A stretch of 64,000 nucleotides of DNA from Akanthomyces muscarius (GCF_028009165.1 NC_079243.1:3472001-3536000), one strand, 5' to 3'; counted from the first letter of the stretch, positions 9,754 to 21,534 are shown. The notes: a model not told the origin generated them from the letters alone. Translations and numbers: made by a program.

Positions 9754-11948
9754 CTAGGAAGCCATGTAGGTGCTGGCATCAACACCCTCCTTGGGAAACT
9801 CACTGTCATCTAGTTAGCATCAACGTACCCTTTAAGAGCTGAAGAACAGGGATTACTTACGGGAGCGCGACCTCAAAGCGCTTCTCAATCTCGCCAAGAA
9901 CCTTCTGGTCATCCTCGCTGCTGATAAACGAGATAGCGAGACCCTTGGTACCGAATCGACCGGCACGACCAACACGATGAAGGTAGGAGCTGGCATCGGC
10001 GGACAAGTCGTAGTTGATGGCCAGGTTGATGCGCTCGATATCAATACCACGACCGAAAACGTCAGTGGCAACGCAGATGCGCTTCTTGAACTCCTTGAAC
10101 TCCTTGTATCGGCGGATACGCTCCTCTTGGCTCACGCCTGAGTGGACAGCAATCGAGGGGAAGTTGCATTCGCGGAGCAGCTTGTCCAGCTCGGTAGCGC
10201 GGACAGTGCTTTTGACAAAGATGATGACCTGGTTAAACTGAAGCTCATCGAGAAGGTCGTTGAGCTTGCGGTTCTTCTCCTTCTCATCAAGTTTGATGTA
10301 GTACTGCTGCAGACCGTGCAGAGTGAGTTTGGTGTCCTCGTCAACATAGTGCTCGGTAGGGTTCTGCATGAACTTTTTGCAGATGGGCTTGACCTCCTCG
10401 GACAGAGTCGCTGAGAACATCATGACCTGCTTCTGGTGGGGAGTAGCACGGAAAACGTCCTGGACGTCGGTGCGCATATCTGGGTATTGTTAGTCTGCGC
10501 GGTGCGCTAATGCTGTCGAAGGTTGACTTACCGGGTTGGTCGAGCATCTTGTCGCACTCATCGAGAACAAAGATACGAACACTGCCGAGGCGGAGAGCCT
10601 TGTCGCGGACAAGAGCCTTGAGACGACCGGGTGTGCCAACGATGATGTGGGGGCAAGTGTCCTTGTTCTTCAGGGTCTCCATGTCGGTCTTGATGGGAGT
10701 ACCACCGTAGAAGACGCCTGTCTTGATGTCGGGCATGTACTTGCTGAAACGGTTGTACTCATCGCGAATCTGGTAGGCCAGCTCACGAGTATGGCACATG
10801 ACCACGACTGAGACCTCGCCATTGACGGGCTCGACCTGCTGCAGAGTGGCGAGAACAAAGACAGCAGTCTTACCGAGACCAGACTTAGCCTGGCAAATGA
10901 TATCACCACCGAGAAGAGCCTGAGGAATGCAGGTTTGTTGGACTGTCGATCGAGGGAATGTTAGAAACGTGTCTTGCTAAGTGGAAATGAAACGAGTGGC
11001 GTGCGGGTCAAAGGTAGGTCCGTCCATCGTCGCAGTGCGGTCGCAAATCAGATGCACAGCCATGCAGGCACAGTCCTGTTGGGTGCAGACATCAATGACC
11101 TTGTTACAAGTCTTGTCGCGCGTCTGGCTTCCAAATACTCTACCAAGATCGATGCCAATGTGCCATTATGCATGGATCGAGGGAGCTTGCCTTCCGTCTT
11201 TCACCAACGGTTTGCTTGGCTTCTCATGCCATGACGTTCTCCCGCCAGGACTGCTTGTGCTTCTTCGCTTTTAACTTTGTCGCATTCAGACAATGACAGC
11301 GAGGGGAGCGCTCAATACGCTGGAGCAGTTCTCCTTCAAAAATTACAGCTGCCATATTCTGGTCAGCTTCATTATGAAGTAGTGCATTCATAAACCGAGA
11401 TTGTGGACTGAGACCGTATTTCAGACACACCAAGGTTCATGGCGTCGACCTGGACGACCAGAGGCCCATGCGACGGTCATTCGCAGTCTTGCTTTTTTGC
11501 AAGTGCAACTGGATGTTTCAAGCCAATGCGCGCTGCCTTAGAAGACCCGAGAGACAGCGCGACTTGCTGATGGCGCGCAGGTTGCGAGATGGACGGACAC
11601 TTTCCCCTCCCGCGTTCATTCCTTTGTATCAAGAAAGGAGAAAACGGAGAGCAAGGAAGGGAAGGGGAAGGAGAAGTTGATGCTTTGTTTGTAGGTAATT
11701 AGAATGTGCGCGATGATTCAAGACTGACCCTCCGATGGATGCTCGAAACCGCAGTCTCCGATGGCGCGCAGAAGCTCGGGCTTCAGCAGGAAGTCGCGGA
11801 AACCGGTGGAATGAATGCCGACATAGCTACCCTTCTTGTCGACGTTGCTGTTGGCGGCGAGCTCGCCCTTCTTGGTGGCGGCGTTGGCGGTCTCGTTGGC
11901 GCCAATCTCCTCGTCGGAGTAGTCAATAAGATCCTCCTCGTGTGACAT
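9754..11948 (-). CDS. SUB2: DECD-box RNA helicase Sub2 (UAP56/DDX39)
   Basis: Four exons: 11948-11729, 10942-10532, 10479-9861, 9802-9754; product 432 aa, normal for Sub2. Introns are 786, 52 and 58 nt; the last has a perfect GCTAAC branch site. Visible motifs: the Q-motif region around GFEHPSEVQQ (residue 74 spans the first intron), Walker [10 protein letters not shown] (about 92-100), DECD (201-204, the signature that separates Sub2 from other DEAD-box proteins), SAT, and HRVGRAGR (378-385). The tail is [15 protein letters not shown]. Sub2 is an ATP-dependent nuclear helicase that acts in spliceosome assembly (Mud2/U2AF removal) and, with THO/TREX, in mRNA export. Start chosen at [10 protein letters not shown], the conserved acidic N terminus. 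Divergent to the RPR2-like gene. The long first intron is unusual and is discussed in the findings. Confidence 0.97.
10943..11728 (-). other. SUB2 intron 1, 786 nt
   Basis: Donor GTCAGT at 11728, acceptor CGACAG at 10943-10944. It splits the valine codon in [14 protein letters not shown]. At 786 nt it is about ten times longer than its neighbours. I looked for box C/D (RTGATGA...CTGA) elements on the sense strand and found no convincing pair. No long conserved frame is present. Confidence 0.85.
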
Positions 11949-12648
11949 GATGGGCGATTGTAGTGTCTGGTGGTGACGCGATTGGTCCTCGATGATCAAT
12001 TCGGAACGGAAGTAAGGTCGAAAAGCTGCGGGCGTGTACAGATCGCGGAGTTGATCAGAGCCGTGTCGTCTAGTGGCGCGGGGTGGGATGAAAAGATGAA
12101 AAGCCTGCGTTTGGCTTCTGTTGTTGGTGGCGATACGAGTTTTTGATGACAAACAGAAGTTGGAAGGAAGTGCCCTAGCAGTGGTATGATAGGGCAAGAA
12201 TAGCACACGGCGTTAAAGATTGGGAGAGGAGGCTGGATCTTAGAAAGAAGAGAAGCAGCGCGAGAGATTCTTGGCAAGCTGTTCGAGAGACGATGGCAGA
12301 TGGAGGGGAAGAATGGGGAGCCTGGTTCATGCCAGGGAGCAAGCTGGATTGGAGCATGGACCACCTGGAGTGGAGTCACGTGACATGGGTGCCACCAGCG
12401 AGGCGCTGCGTCTGGCCCGTCATGTTTGTGCTGTTCCCACTGTGCCCCTGTGCCACTGGACCTGGGTACTTGCCTGGTGGGTGCAGGCGCTACCCTACCC
12501 AGGTACCAGAAACAGAGACTGGCAAGATTTGCGATTGGTGACTGGCTTACTAGCATTTTCACTCCCACAACTCTCAACTTGACCTAACATTGCAGCTTAT
12601 TAGAAAGAAACGTGGTCATCATTGTTGCTGCTTCTCTTGCAAGGTGCA
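11949..12648. other. Divergent promoter region SUB2 / RPR2-like
   Basis: Seven hundred bases between two head-to-head start codons (11948 minus, 12649 plus), so both promoters and leaders must lie here. It contains the palindrome GTCACGTGAC (listed separately) and a CCCAGGTACC element near 12500. No coding frame is convincing. Confidence 0.6.
12375..12384. promoter_or_regulatory. CACGTG palindrome (Cbf1-type E-box)
   Basis: Perfect 10-bp palindrome GTCACGTGAC in the divergent SUB2/RPR2-like promoter. GTCACGTGAC is the preferred core of the bHLH factor Cbf1 in ascomycetes (established). Use here is inferred from position only. Confidence 0.45.
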
Positions 12649-13248
12649 ATGGCCAAGGGAAAAGCACCTCCTGGTGTTCAAAACAAAAACATTTACACCA
12701 GAGCGTCATACCTCTACCAAGCCGCTGCGTTCCTGGCAACCGCTTCCCAGCCACAGGGTCTCAGTGCACCCGATAGATCAGCCAGCGACATCGACAGCGG
12801 CGCACAAGATGCAACCGGCGGACTGAAGGACCCAAGTCCGACCAAATCGGCAAAGGAAGCCCCCAAGCCGGGGGCTCTCACAGCAGACCAGCGCAGGGCC
12901 CTGCAAAACATGTCCCGGAGTCTCCTCGCCGACATGCGCGCCGTCACCCTCAAGCTGCTGATCCGCCAGCGCCCCGAGATGAAGCGCACCGTCTGCCGGT
13001 ACTGCGACGCGCTGCTCGTCGAGGGCTCGTCCTGCGACGCCGCGGTGGAGAACCCAAGCAGAGGCGGACGCAAGCCGTGGGCAGACGTCCTCGTCATCCG
13101 TTGCCGCGCGTGCGCCGGCGTCAAGCGCTTTCCGGTCGGCCAGCTTGGCAAGAAACAGGTGCGGAAGAGCCTACGGGTCGGGAAAAATACGGCACAAGAT
13201 GGCCAATGCCCAAATCAGATGGAGCAGGATGCACGATGTTCGCAATAG
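12649..13248 (+). CDS. RNase P/MRP protein, Rpr2/Snm1/Rpp21 family
   Basis: Single-exon frame of 199 aa. I chose ATG 12649 (MAKGKAPPGVQNKNIYTRAS) over the upstream in-frame TTG because the family begins with a basic stretch followed by a 'NK-IYxRASYLYQAA' helix, which is visible here. Residues about 80-115 form a second helix (LLADMRAVTLKLLIRQRPEM). It is followed by a zinc ribbon with CRYC and CRAC as the two half-sites, as in Rpr2/Rpp21. The family subunit binds RNase P RNA and helps process tRNA 5' ends; the paralogue Snm1 is in RNase MRP. I cannot tell which from sequence alone. The last 30 residues are not obviously conserved and could hide a small unrecognised 3' intron. Confidence 0.8.
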   Translation: MAKGKAPPGVQNKNIYTRASYLYQAAAFLATASQPQGLSAPDRSASDIDSGAQDATGGLKDPSPTKSAKEAPKPGALTADQRRALQNMSRSLLADMRAVTLKLLIRQRPEMKRTVCRYCDALLVEGSSCDAAVENPSRGGRKPWADVLVIRCRACAGVKRFPVGQLGKKQVRKSLRVGKNTAQDGQCPNQMEQDARCSQ

Positions 13249-15219
13249 GAGTTGGAGAGACGTCGAGGCGGACAAGAAGCTGCAGATGATAACAAACGAT
13301 ACCCGGCGTAAGCCATTGTTGCAATAATACCAACTATGATTTTTATATACAAAGCCATCGTCGTAAGCTACTTGGCGCCTTCTTTTACACTCTCTTCCCC
13401 CAGCACTCGACTGGCCGCCATGAATCTATGCCGTGTTAATCACCACTCCCATCTGAACAATGTAAAGGAAGGAGGAGGAACTGTACTCACAATGCGCCGT
13501 GCCAGCTGCCCAGGCCCCTCATCGCGTCGGCCTGCACGCTCGTCATGCGTAACAGGTTCTCTGTGTCCGAGAGGTTTGCGGAGAGTTGGGCGAGCTGCGA
13601 GTGTAAATGATTCTGGCTCGGGAACATTAGCTCTCATGAACCTTTCCTTCTCCACAAACAGCATCCATTCCTCTTCTCAGTCATCAAAGAAAAGAACAGG
13701 GCAAAAGGACATCTCTGGGGGAATATTACTAGCTGTCTTGATTTCATTTGTCCACCTGCAGCTCCGAGGGCTATGCTCTGTCGATTTCCACCCCCGCCGA
13801 TACTTCTTGTCGCCATTTTCAAGACGTTGTTTCTTGCCTTTGAAAGGAAATTTGAGCTTGGCTGTTGAAGAACGAACCAAAGAACCCGCACGCAAAATCG
13901 GAGCCTAAGTCTAAGACAATGCCGCACACAAAAATCACATGGGTTTGTTGACGTTGACTTCAGTCCGACCGCGTGAAGTTGCGTAGGCCCCTAGGAAAGC
14001 CACGTAGAGCCGGCTATGGAGGTATATAAAGAAAAAGAAATGGCCTGAATTGCGACAACGGAATTATTTTGTTCACGTTGTTATATTTTCGTTTTGGCAC
14101 AGATCTAGTAGCTATGTCAGCGCGTCGCGTTCCATCAGAGTATACAGAGCACGACGGTTCGTTCACGTGACTGTGTTGTGAGCTCGAGCCCATTCTACAT
14201 ACTACATCAGTACGCTGGCACTAGCAGTTTGGATTTTCCTTTTAGAAGAACATGCGCAAAGTGGAAATGCATATCAAATAGAGATAGTTCCAACTTCAAA
14301 TTATTCAAATGAGGCGCCCGATTGCCCGGCGCTCCAATATTCGCTGTCTTGGGCTGTCTTGTACCACAAGTTTTGTCAGGCTCAACAGACCGCATCGTCT
14401 TTGAGATCGCATATCTCGTGCCGACAAATTTGACCGTTTCCACCGCGGCCATAGCAACAGTTCGTTCCAGAACGGTACATAAGAATTGGCGTATAACCAG
14501 ACAGTATTATAAAATAGGAAAAAAGAAAAGCGAAAACTGACCCCCAAGACTCTAATATGTGTATGTGTTTGTGAGTAATAAAACAAGAAGAAAACCAATG
14601 CCTGTCGTAGTTCCTGGAGAAGGCCTATGCCGTGGTATGGATGCCGACCTTTCACAGGAAGCTTCAGAGAAACAAGTAAAACAATGAAAAAGAAAACACC
14701 AGGCAATTTTATGTCCACCGACACTGTTCCCAATCGACCATTCGCGCCGCACATATTTTTAGAGTCCAGCAACCTTTTGCTTGTTCTTATCCATGGCTCC
14801 TGTAGAGCGATAGCGTACAAAAGGCGATCCTTGTAGGTAGGCCAAAGCTAGGATGCCAGGTCGTGTTTGATCCTCGGCCGAATCGACATTATGAAGGCAA
14901 AAAACTAAATGTTCTTGCTCAGATGCAATAGTATCAAACCAGTCAAGCGTTTGCTGCCGTTCCTTCTTTTCGGCCATATGTACAGGATTTGGCAAAGCTC
15001 ACATAAAACAAGAGGTTCGTCTGTTTTCTGGCGTATTTTGCCGTTGCCAGATTGAACCAACTCCCAACGCTGTATTTTTTTCGCATGTGTAAAGCAAATG
15101 AGATAATAAGAAGACTGCCTCACGTCTTGTTAGAAACCGCCGTCGGCCTTAAACACAGGCACCGGCGGCGTGAGTACCGACATGTCTTCCTGCAGAATTT
15201 TCGTGGTGAATCGATTATA
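13249..15219. other. Intergenic region, 2 kb, convergent 3' ends
   Basis: Lies between the 3' end of the RPR2-like gene (+) and of the ketopantoate-reductase-like gene (-). It is AT-richer than flanking DNA, especially 14.0-15.2 kb. The longest frame (13336-13908) has skewed, non-protein-like composition and no start context. Nothing recognised. Confidence 0.55.
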
Positions 15220-18207
15220 TTAGTGGACACTGGTAGCTGCTGGTGGCGCAGGAGGAAGGCTGGTCTGGCTGCTGCGTGCCGAGTTTTCGGAGTCGATTTC
15301 ACCACTGCCCGCGCTAGCACTCGCACTACCCGTCAGACTTCGCACGTTTCTAGTCTTCGGTGGATGGAGGGCGCTCACCCCAATATGCTGTTCAACTTGC
15401 TGAGGGGCAACCGCGTTGCCCTGGCCCGGAGGATAGCGAGGAATGGGCTGCCGAACACCCTCGGGCGGAGAGGGACGGCCATTCATGGGAGGTCCGTAAC
15501 CGTTGGGGGGCGAAGGTCTGCCGCCACCGCCGCGCATCGAGGGACTGTATGGGTTTCCGGGGGACTGGCTTGCGCGACGCCCATAGTTCATTCCTGGAGG
15601 GCCACCGGGAGCCTGGCCGTATTGCAGCTCATCAAGTCTCGAGGCCGTCAGGGAGTTGGCTCGGGAGCCACCGTTCATGGTGCCTCGGTCGACAGTACCA
15701 TAGCGATTCGACGAGCAGCTCATAAGTGGGTCGTCTAGGATGTTGTCTGTCATCATGGGTATCGATGCAATTTGGCTTGAACGGTTTCGGCCAAAGCTGG
15801 GTCGGAATCGGCCGCCGCGGGAAGGGGGGGGAGCATCGAACTCAGGGTTACGGCGAATTTGAGAGGCAGGGGGGCCGGAGGCTTTGCGATTCTTTCGTGA
15901 CGTGACGCTCATCATGTCAAAATTGTCGGCGTCAACAGCAGGCATTCCAGGGCCCACGGGGGGATCGAAGAAGTCATCGTCGTCGTCGTCGTCGAACATC
16001 TGAGTACTGTGGCGCATAGGATGAGGGCCGCGGCGAGGGCCCGGTGGCCCCGGAGGAGGGCCGCGTCGCATGCGCATCTCCTGCTCTTTGAGAGCTAGTT
16101 CTCTCTGTCTGAGCTGCAACTCTCTCTCACGCAACCCAATGTCACCGCCGTCGGCGCCAAAACCTTGTTCATGGCCTTCGGGAATGTCGTCGTAGAGGAC
16201 AAGATGCGAAAATTCTTCGAGATCATTGCCGTCCATGGATCCACGTCGCGAGGGAGCTCGGGATCCGCCATTCATGTGCGGTGGTGGGCGCCCCATGCCG
16301 TTTGGGCCGCCGTTCATAGGAGGAGGTCCGCGTCGCATTGGCCCGGGGGGGCCGAAGTTGGAAGAGTTACGTGGACGAACCTGGCGCGGTGGCATACCAT
16401 TTCCATTTGGCATGCCGCCCATCATTGGACGGTGGCCATTCTGGGATGGCAGGCGTGGAGGCTGACCGACGGTTGGGGAGCTTGGGGGCATAACAACAGG
16501 AACGTCTCCGGTCTTGGGCCGGTTCCTATTGACCACATTCAAGTTGTGCATAATGGCGTAAAGTGTCTCGATTCTGGGAACGGGAACCTTGGCTTCGTGA
16601 GCGAGCTTGATGGGGGATCCCAGATACGTCTCGATTTCCATCGGGCGTCTAGCGACATAGTCTTGCCACATAATACTTTCTGGAAGATTCGTCTTTGTCA
16701 TGTCGCCCATTACACTCTGCTTGAAGTCAATGTCGAATTTGCAGCCATTGGCCTCGGCGAGGAGGAGAAGCTCGTCGATAATGCCAGTGACCATGTCCTT
16801 GACGCCGACCTTGTCTAGAAGAACGGATTGGTTGGGGGTTTCAAAGAGCACGCTGACAGGGTGGAAAGCAATCGGACTGAAAGACAGCAGGGTTAGCGAA
16901 CTGGCTGAGGAAGTAGAGCGGAAATAAAAAATGACAAGGCGTACCCAATAACGCGTTCATATTGTTGCTGACGAATGTTCGGCGACACTTTGCAGTCGAC
17001 CTGGCCGGTGCTAAGAGTCATGGCCAGAGCCTGTGCCATGTCCTCTTGTATAGCTGGGGGAATATTGCTATGCTTGTTGGCCGGACCAACCCAGACATCG
17101 GTCGAGCCCTTGTGCTCGAATTCGCTTGGCCCGAGCTGGGTAAGCTCGGCACCAGAGACTAACGAAAGAACGACGTTTGTGGGGTAACGCTCTTCGATGG
17201 CGGCTTCGACGCCCAGTGTGTGTGTTGTGTTGATAAGAATGCAGGTATGCTGGGGCGTTACGACAGAGTCGATAACAGCGGCCAGGTCGTACACGTCGGG
17301 TAGGGCCTTTACGCACAAGACGACGTAATCGAAAGGGCCGTCACGGACATTGGAAGCGTCTTCGGGGTTTCGGACCACTGAAGAACATGCAAGTTAGTTT
17401 TCACTGACACTGGAAATGCGATCCAAATTTTCGGATGTTCGATCAGATACGCACCGTGACGAGGCTTAAAGCGCTCATTGCCGAATATAGGCGACCTACA
17501 AATGATCGTTAGAAATGCCATCGCGGAAATGAAAAACATGACATTCGGCCGGCTGTGCCGGACGTGACCAGCGCAACATACTTGAAAGAGATGCCGTATT
17601 GAGAGACATGCTCGTATCCCGATTTCCAGACTAGGGTAACATCGCAGGCGTTTGTGGCCTGAAGTCGCCAGGAGAGAAAGGCAGAGACCGGGTTTCCGCC
17701 AACTGAACAAACTTGCATTAGCTCATTGTCGGTCATGATGGGCAGAAGAACCGTGGCGACGCGCAGGGCAATCGCTGGGCGCGAATGATGCGAAAGGAAA
17801 TGAAAGCAAGGTCGCAGAGAGCGACTCAAAATGTCTGCTCAATTGGGGTGCATAGAAAGAAAGCAACGAGAGAATGGAGAGTGAGATAAAAAGTCTGAAT
17901 AGTACAACGAGGATGGAACGTGTAGATAAGAGGCTAAGTGGGCTGGAGAAGAGGAAAGGCAGCGGCTCCCCCCAAAAAAGAAGGGCCTGGTGACAGTGTG
18001 AAGATGGGCCTGCTTAGTATTCGCCAGCAGAGCGACAAGGGTATGGGTTGCACTACAGAACAATGCAATGCGGCAAGGATGCAAATTTGGGGATGGGCTG
18101 GAGGTTTTTTTTGGGGGGGTGGGAGGGGGGTGGGCAAGTTGGGTTTGGGCTGATTGATGGATGGACGAACCTGCAAGAATCTTGAGACGGGGCGTCATAG
18201 GTGCCAT
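15220..18207 (-). CDS. Ketopantoate reductase-like protein with long disordered tail
   Basis: Five exons: 18207-18171, 17702-17582, 17495-17455, 17377-16945, 16876-15220; introns 468, 86, 77 and 68 nt; product 762 aa. Residues 1-210 are an ApbA/PanE N-terminal Rossmann domain (RLKILAVGGNPVSAFLSWRL; then DYVVLCVKA). Residues about 211-325 are the all-helical PanE C-terminal domain, including SIMWQDYVARRPMEIETYLG, which matches the family block around the substrate-binding Ser/Asp/Glu. True ketopantoate reductases stop here at about 300 aa. This protein continues about 430 residues of Pro/Gly/Met/Arg-rich low complexity, with an acidic D-run (about 15975-15995) and a charged helix (RERELQLRQRELALKEQEM). 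The catalytic lysine block looks altered (see findings). Role unknown; probably not simple pantothenate synthesis (inference). Confidence 0.85.
18113..18150 (+). repeat. G-run cluster (G-quadruplex-type) in intron 1
   Basis: Within the 468-nt first intron of the ketopantoate-reductase-like gene, the plus strand carries runs of 7, 3, 6, 3, 3 and 3 guanines separated by 1-6 bases. This is a sufficient pattern for an intramolecular G-quadruplex. The gene is on the minus strand, so the G-runs are on its template strand and the RNA would be C-rich. Confidence 0.7.
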
Positions 18208-19590
18208 GGTTGAGTAGGTAGGGCCCGATGCGGCCTAGTGGGCTTGGGCGGCGGCCAAGCGATTAAAGGTGCTGAGTTTCGTAGCTCTCACAGGAGTAGA
18301 GCTAAAGTGGCCGTAAGATTAAGAAAGGCTCGGCTGTCAATTTTGAGCACGAGTTCGGCCGCGGGGAAGAGGCCCTGTAGAAGGGTTCGACAGCTGATGG
18401 GAGAGCAGACGGAGCTGTCAACAAGCAAGCGAAGACGCAGTCCTGGGGGACGGTCAAGGAGGGGGATGATTCAGCGGCGATGGGATCTGAATGCAAGGTG
18501 ACAGGGGCGACTGAAAGTGAGCCTGCAGAGCTGGTCGAATGGGAGGGTCGGCAAGAGATGGAACAGCAATGCCAGGGGTGTGCGTGCTGTGATGGCACAC
18601 GCACGACGTGGTCGCTAGGTAGGTAGCGTCGACGGAATGTGGTGGTGGAATATCGTCAAAAGACGGCTAGGTGCCTGACGATTGTCTGGTGGGCCGAGCG
18701 CGGCGCAGCGGTCAAGTCGAGCCAGAGGCGCCTTGCAAGGGACTGGGAGAGACTGGAGAGAGAGGCAGGGCAGCCGAGTTAGGACAGATGAGCCCAGAGC
18801 ACAGCAGCAGCGAGAAGAACACAGATGTGAAGCGGCCGGGGTATGGTAGCTTCGCGGTGCTTGGTGCAATGGAGCAACGACGAGCAGCGTGTTTCCGGTA
18901 ATAGGAATTTTCAAACGAGTGACTGAAAAAAAAAACTGGCCGGGTCGAGCTGGGACGAGCGAGGCTAGGCAACGTGGTTGGCCAGTCGGGTGGGCAAAAA
19001 CTGCGACGGCGTCAGAAACCAAGGGTGCTAACTTTTAGTAGCGTACAGGGAAGGTGGGAAAGACGAAAAAGCTGGGACGCTGGGACGGGACTAGTAGCGC
19101 GACGAGCGAGCACAAAGCTGAAAGGAAGAGAGAGAGAGGAGGGAGAGAGAGAGGGCGCGGGAGAAACACAGCAGGCTGAGGTGCAAGGTGAGGTGATGGA
19201 GTACTCCGTACTTGGTAGTGAGAAGGAGTGGCCGGGACGCCGGAACGACAAAGCCACGACCAGGATGTCAACGAGTGCCAGCGATGGTGGGACGATGCGA
19301 GTGGGCAGACGGGGGAAATGAAGAGTATGATTGTAGCAAATGTCAAGGGGCGCCAGATTCTGGGTCACAGACATGTGCAGAGTCGTGGGCCCGTTGGTTG
19401 GTAATCCGCGCCTGCAGTGGACCGGCTCTAGGGTGTAAATTTTTTTTTTTCTTCTTCTTATTCTTTGCACGGGCGGGCGTGGGGCGGGCAGGAGAATGAT
19501 GGGCGGGCTATTTGGGGTGGTATTGCCGCTGTACCGAGTACATTGGAGGAGGGAGGTGCTGGAGGGACAGCGCAACGGTGCAGCAAGCAG

Positions 19591-19656
19591 GCAGGCCGAC
19601 AGGGGCAGGCAGGCAGGCAGGCAGGCCGACAGGGGCAGGCAGGCAGGCAGGCAGGC
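19591..19656 (+). repeat. Tandem duplication of a 30-bp GCAG-rich unit
   Basis: Bases 19591-19620 and 19621-19650 are identical 30-bp units, each made of GCAGGCCGACAGGGG followed by GCAG repeats; a partial third unit follows. This is a minisatellite with a tetranucleotide microsatellite inside it. Confidence 0.9.
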
Positions 19657-21534
19657 GGCGACCACCAGCAGGAGCCACAGCCATCTCGGCACGACTGCCT
19701 GTACCTGAATGGGAGGTATCGGAGACTGCATGTTTGGCAATCAACCCCCAAAAGCCAGCCAAAAAGCGCCAACACCACTCCCGCAGGTACCTGGTGCCAA
19801 GTACCCAGACTGGTACCCATCTAGGTACCGGCCGCAATCGCATGCGTGGTGTGAAAGGGGGCGCAGGCTGCGGATGCGGGTGGCGCTGCACTGTCAAAGT
19901 CCCACTGTTAAGCCCTGTTGCGCTGAAAATAGGCCTTGCCTGTCCTGGGCGCGGAAACGACGGCTTGGGTGTGCCATTTTTTGTGTGTATGCGTGGGTGT
20001 GGGAAGGATGTAATCAGGCACATGAACGATTCGCCAGCGGCAACGGCTGGGAAATAGACAATAAAGAGGGCAAGGAGCAACGCCAAAAACGGGTTCAAAT
20101 GCCTCATGTCAAGCAGGCAACCTCCACCAAGCAACTGCTTGGGTTGACGACAAGCGGCATTGAATTCCAATGACTCAGCAGGTGCAATCGAATTCAGGTT
20201 CGACCATGCCGCCAGGAACAGTCCAGCCAGACGGGAGGAGAAACCCTTAGCGAAATGGGCAGTCTGCTGAGCGGGCGACTCGCAGTATACCGGCCATCCA
20301 ACAGAAACTGACTGGACAGCAACACCGAAGCGCACGCTCGGAGGCAGTAACGCCGATTCAGTATCCGCATTTCCCCAGCCGTCAGTGGTGCTAATAAGCA
20401 GCACGAAGGGGAAAAAAATGTTTTTTTTTATCGGAGCCTTCGTTGTCTTGGACTAGTTCCTCAGCGCCGTTAACTTGGTTGCTTGGGCAGGACACTTGTC
20501 GCTGGCGCGCAGTGTCTCTGTTTCACCAGCACTACTTGGTGCGTGGTGGAGAAGGACGGCTCTGCAATGCGAGGGTTGCGCTCTCGCTGGAGTGTGCATG
20601 CCTGCTTGCCATTCAGGACTCGCGTATATTTTGCATTTTGTTGTCTGACTTGGTTTTGGTTCGCCTCTCGCTCTCTCTCTTGCCTTGTACTTCGAATGTG
20701 CGGTCCGGTGGTGTGTTCGCATGTGGGCTCCGGAACGGACGGTGGGTAAGAAACAAGTTAGCACTCACCAGTAGCGCGCTGCGGTTCAAACTCTGTACCA
20801 GTAGGCCTCGAACGAGGCACGCGGATTGACCTGGACGCCTGTGTGACGGAATTTCTGGCAGCTCGATATGATAGGTTCGATCTGGTAGGCGACCAGCGGC
20901 CGAGTTTGATGGTCCGCGATGCAAGTCGTCGGAAAACACGGGCGTGGCACGAAAGTATCCGAATCGTACAAAACGTCGTTGGAAATAGCGAGTGAAGAGA
21001 CCAGGGCTGTCGATGAGTCACCAGGCGGGAGCAAAATGAGTTGGAAGAAAGTTGAAAATCTGCAACTGGTCTGTTTGTTTCCTCGTTTGTTGATGGAGCG
21101 TGGAGAAGTCTTCGAGTGGGCTGGCGATTGCGGGTCCTCGGGATGCACCCAATCTATCGACGAATGCAATTGTCACCGTCAAATTTGTTGGGCTTTAGCG
21201 GCCGTCGAAAATTACTTGATGTCGGGAAAAGAAGGCTTCGGCTGATGGATGGACGCAAGGTCTGCTTGTTCGCAGGCACGCAGCTCGAATGCAGGATGAT
21301 GCTGCGTTGCCGTCGGTATCATTCGTATGTTCGCTTTCGATGAGTCGCGAGCGCTTCTAGCTGCTTTCTGGCTTTCCGAATTGCAGAGAGTTTACTGTCG
21401 ATGAAGCCTTATGAATCGTCCGTTCGTCATGGCCGACTGATGTGCTGACGCGAACACAACACTTTCCCCAGGATTACTGGCTGCGAAACGCGCGGGAGGA
21501 TGGGTCTGCAGAGGAGGCAAAGGGGGCGAGGAAT

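Noticed and set aside
10943..11728. snoRNA inside SUB2 intron 1
   Set aside because: No RTGATGA and CTGA pair on the sense strand with suitable spacing; no box H/ACA hairpin pair recognised by eye.
13336..13908. 190-codon plus-strand frame downstream of the RPR2-like gene
   Set aside because: Arg/Ser-rich, no conserved block, in a region of two 3' ends; not called as a gene.
20875..20890. GGTTCGATC, second B-box-like word
   Set aside because: No A-box or cloverleaf pairing around it.
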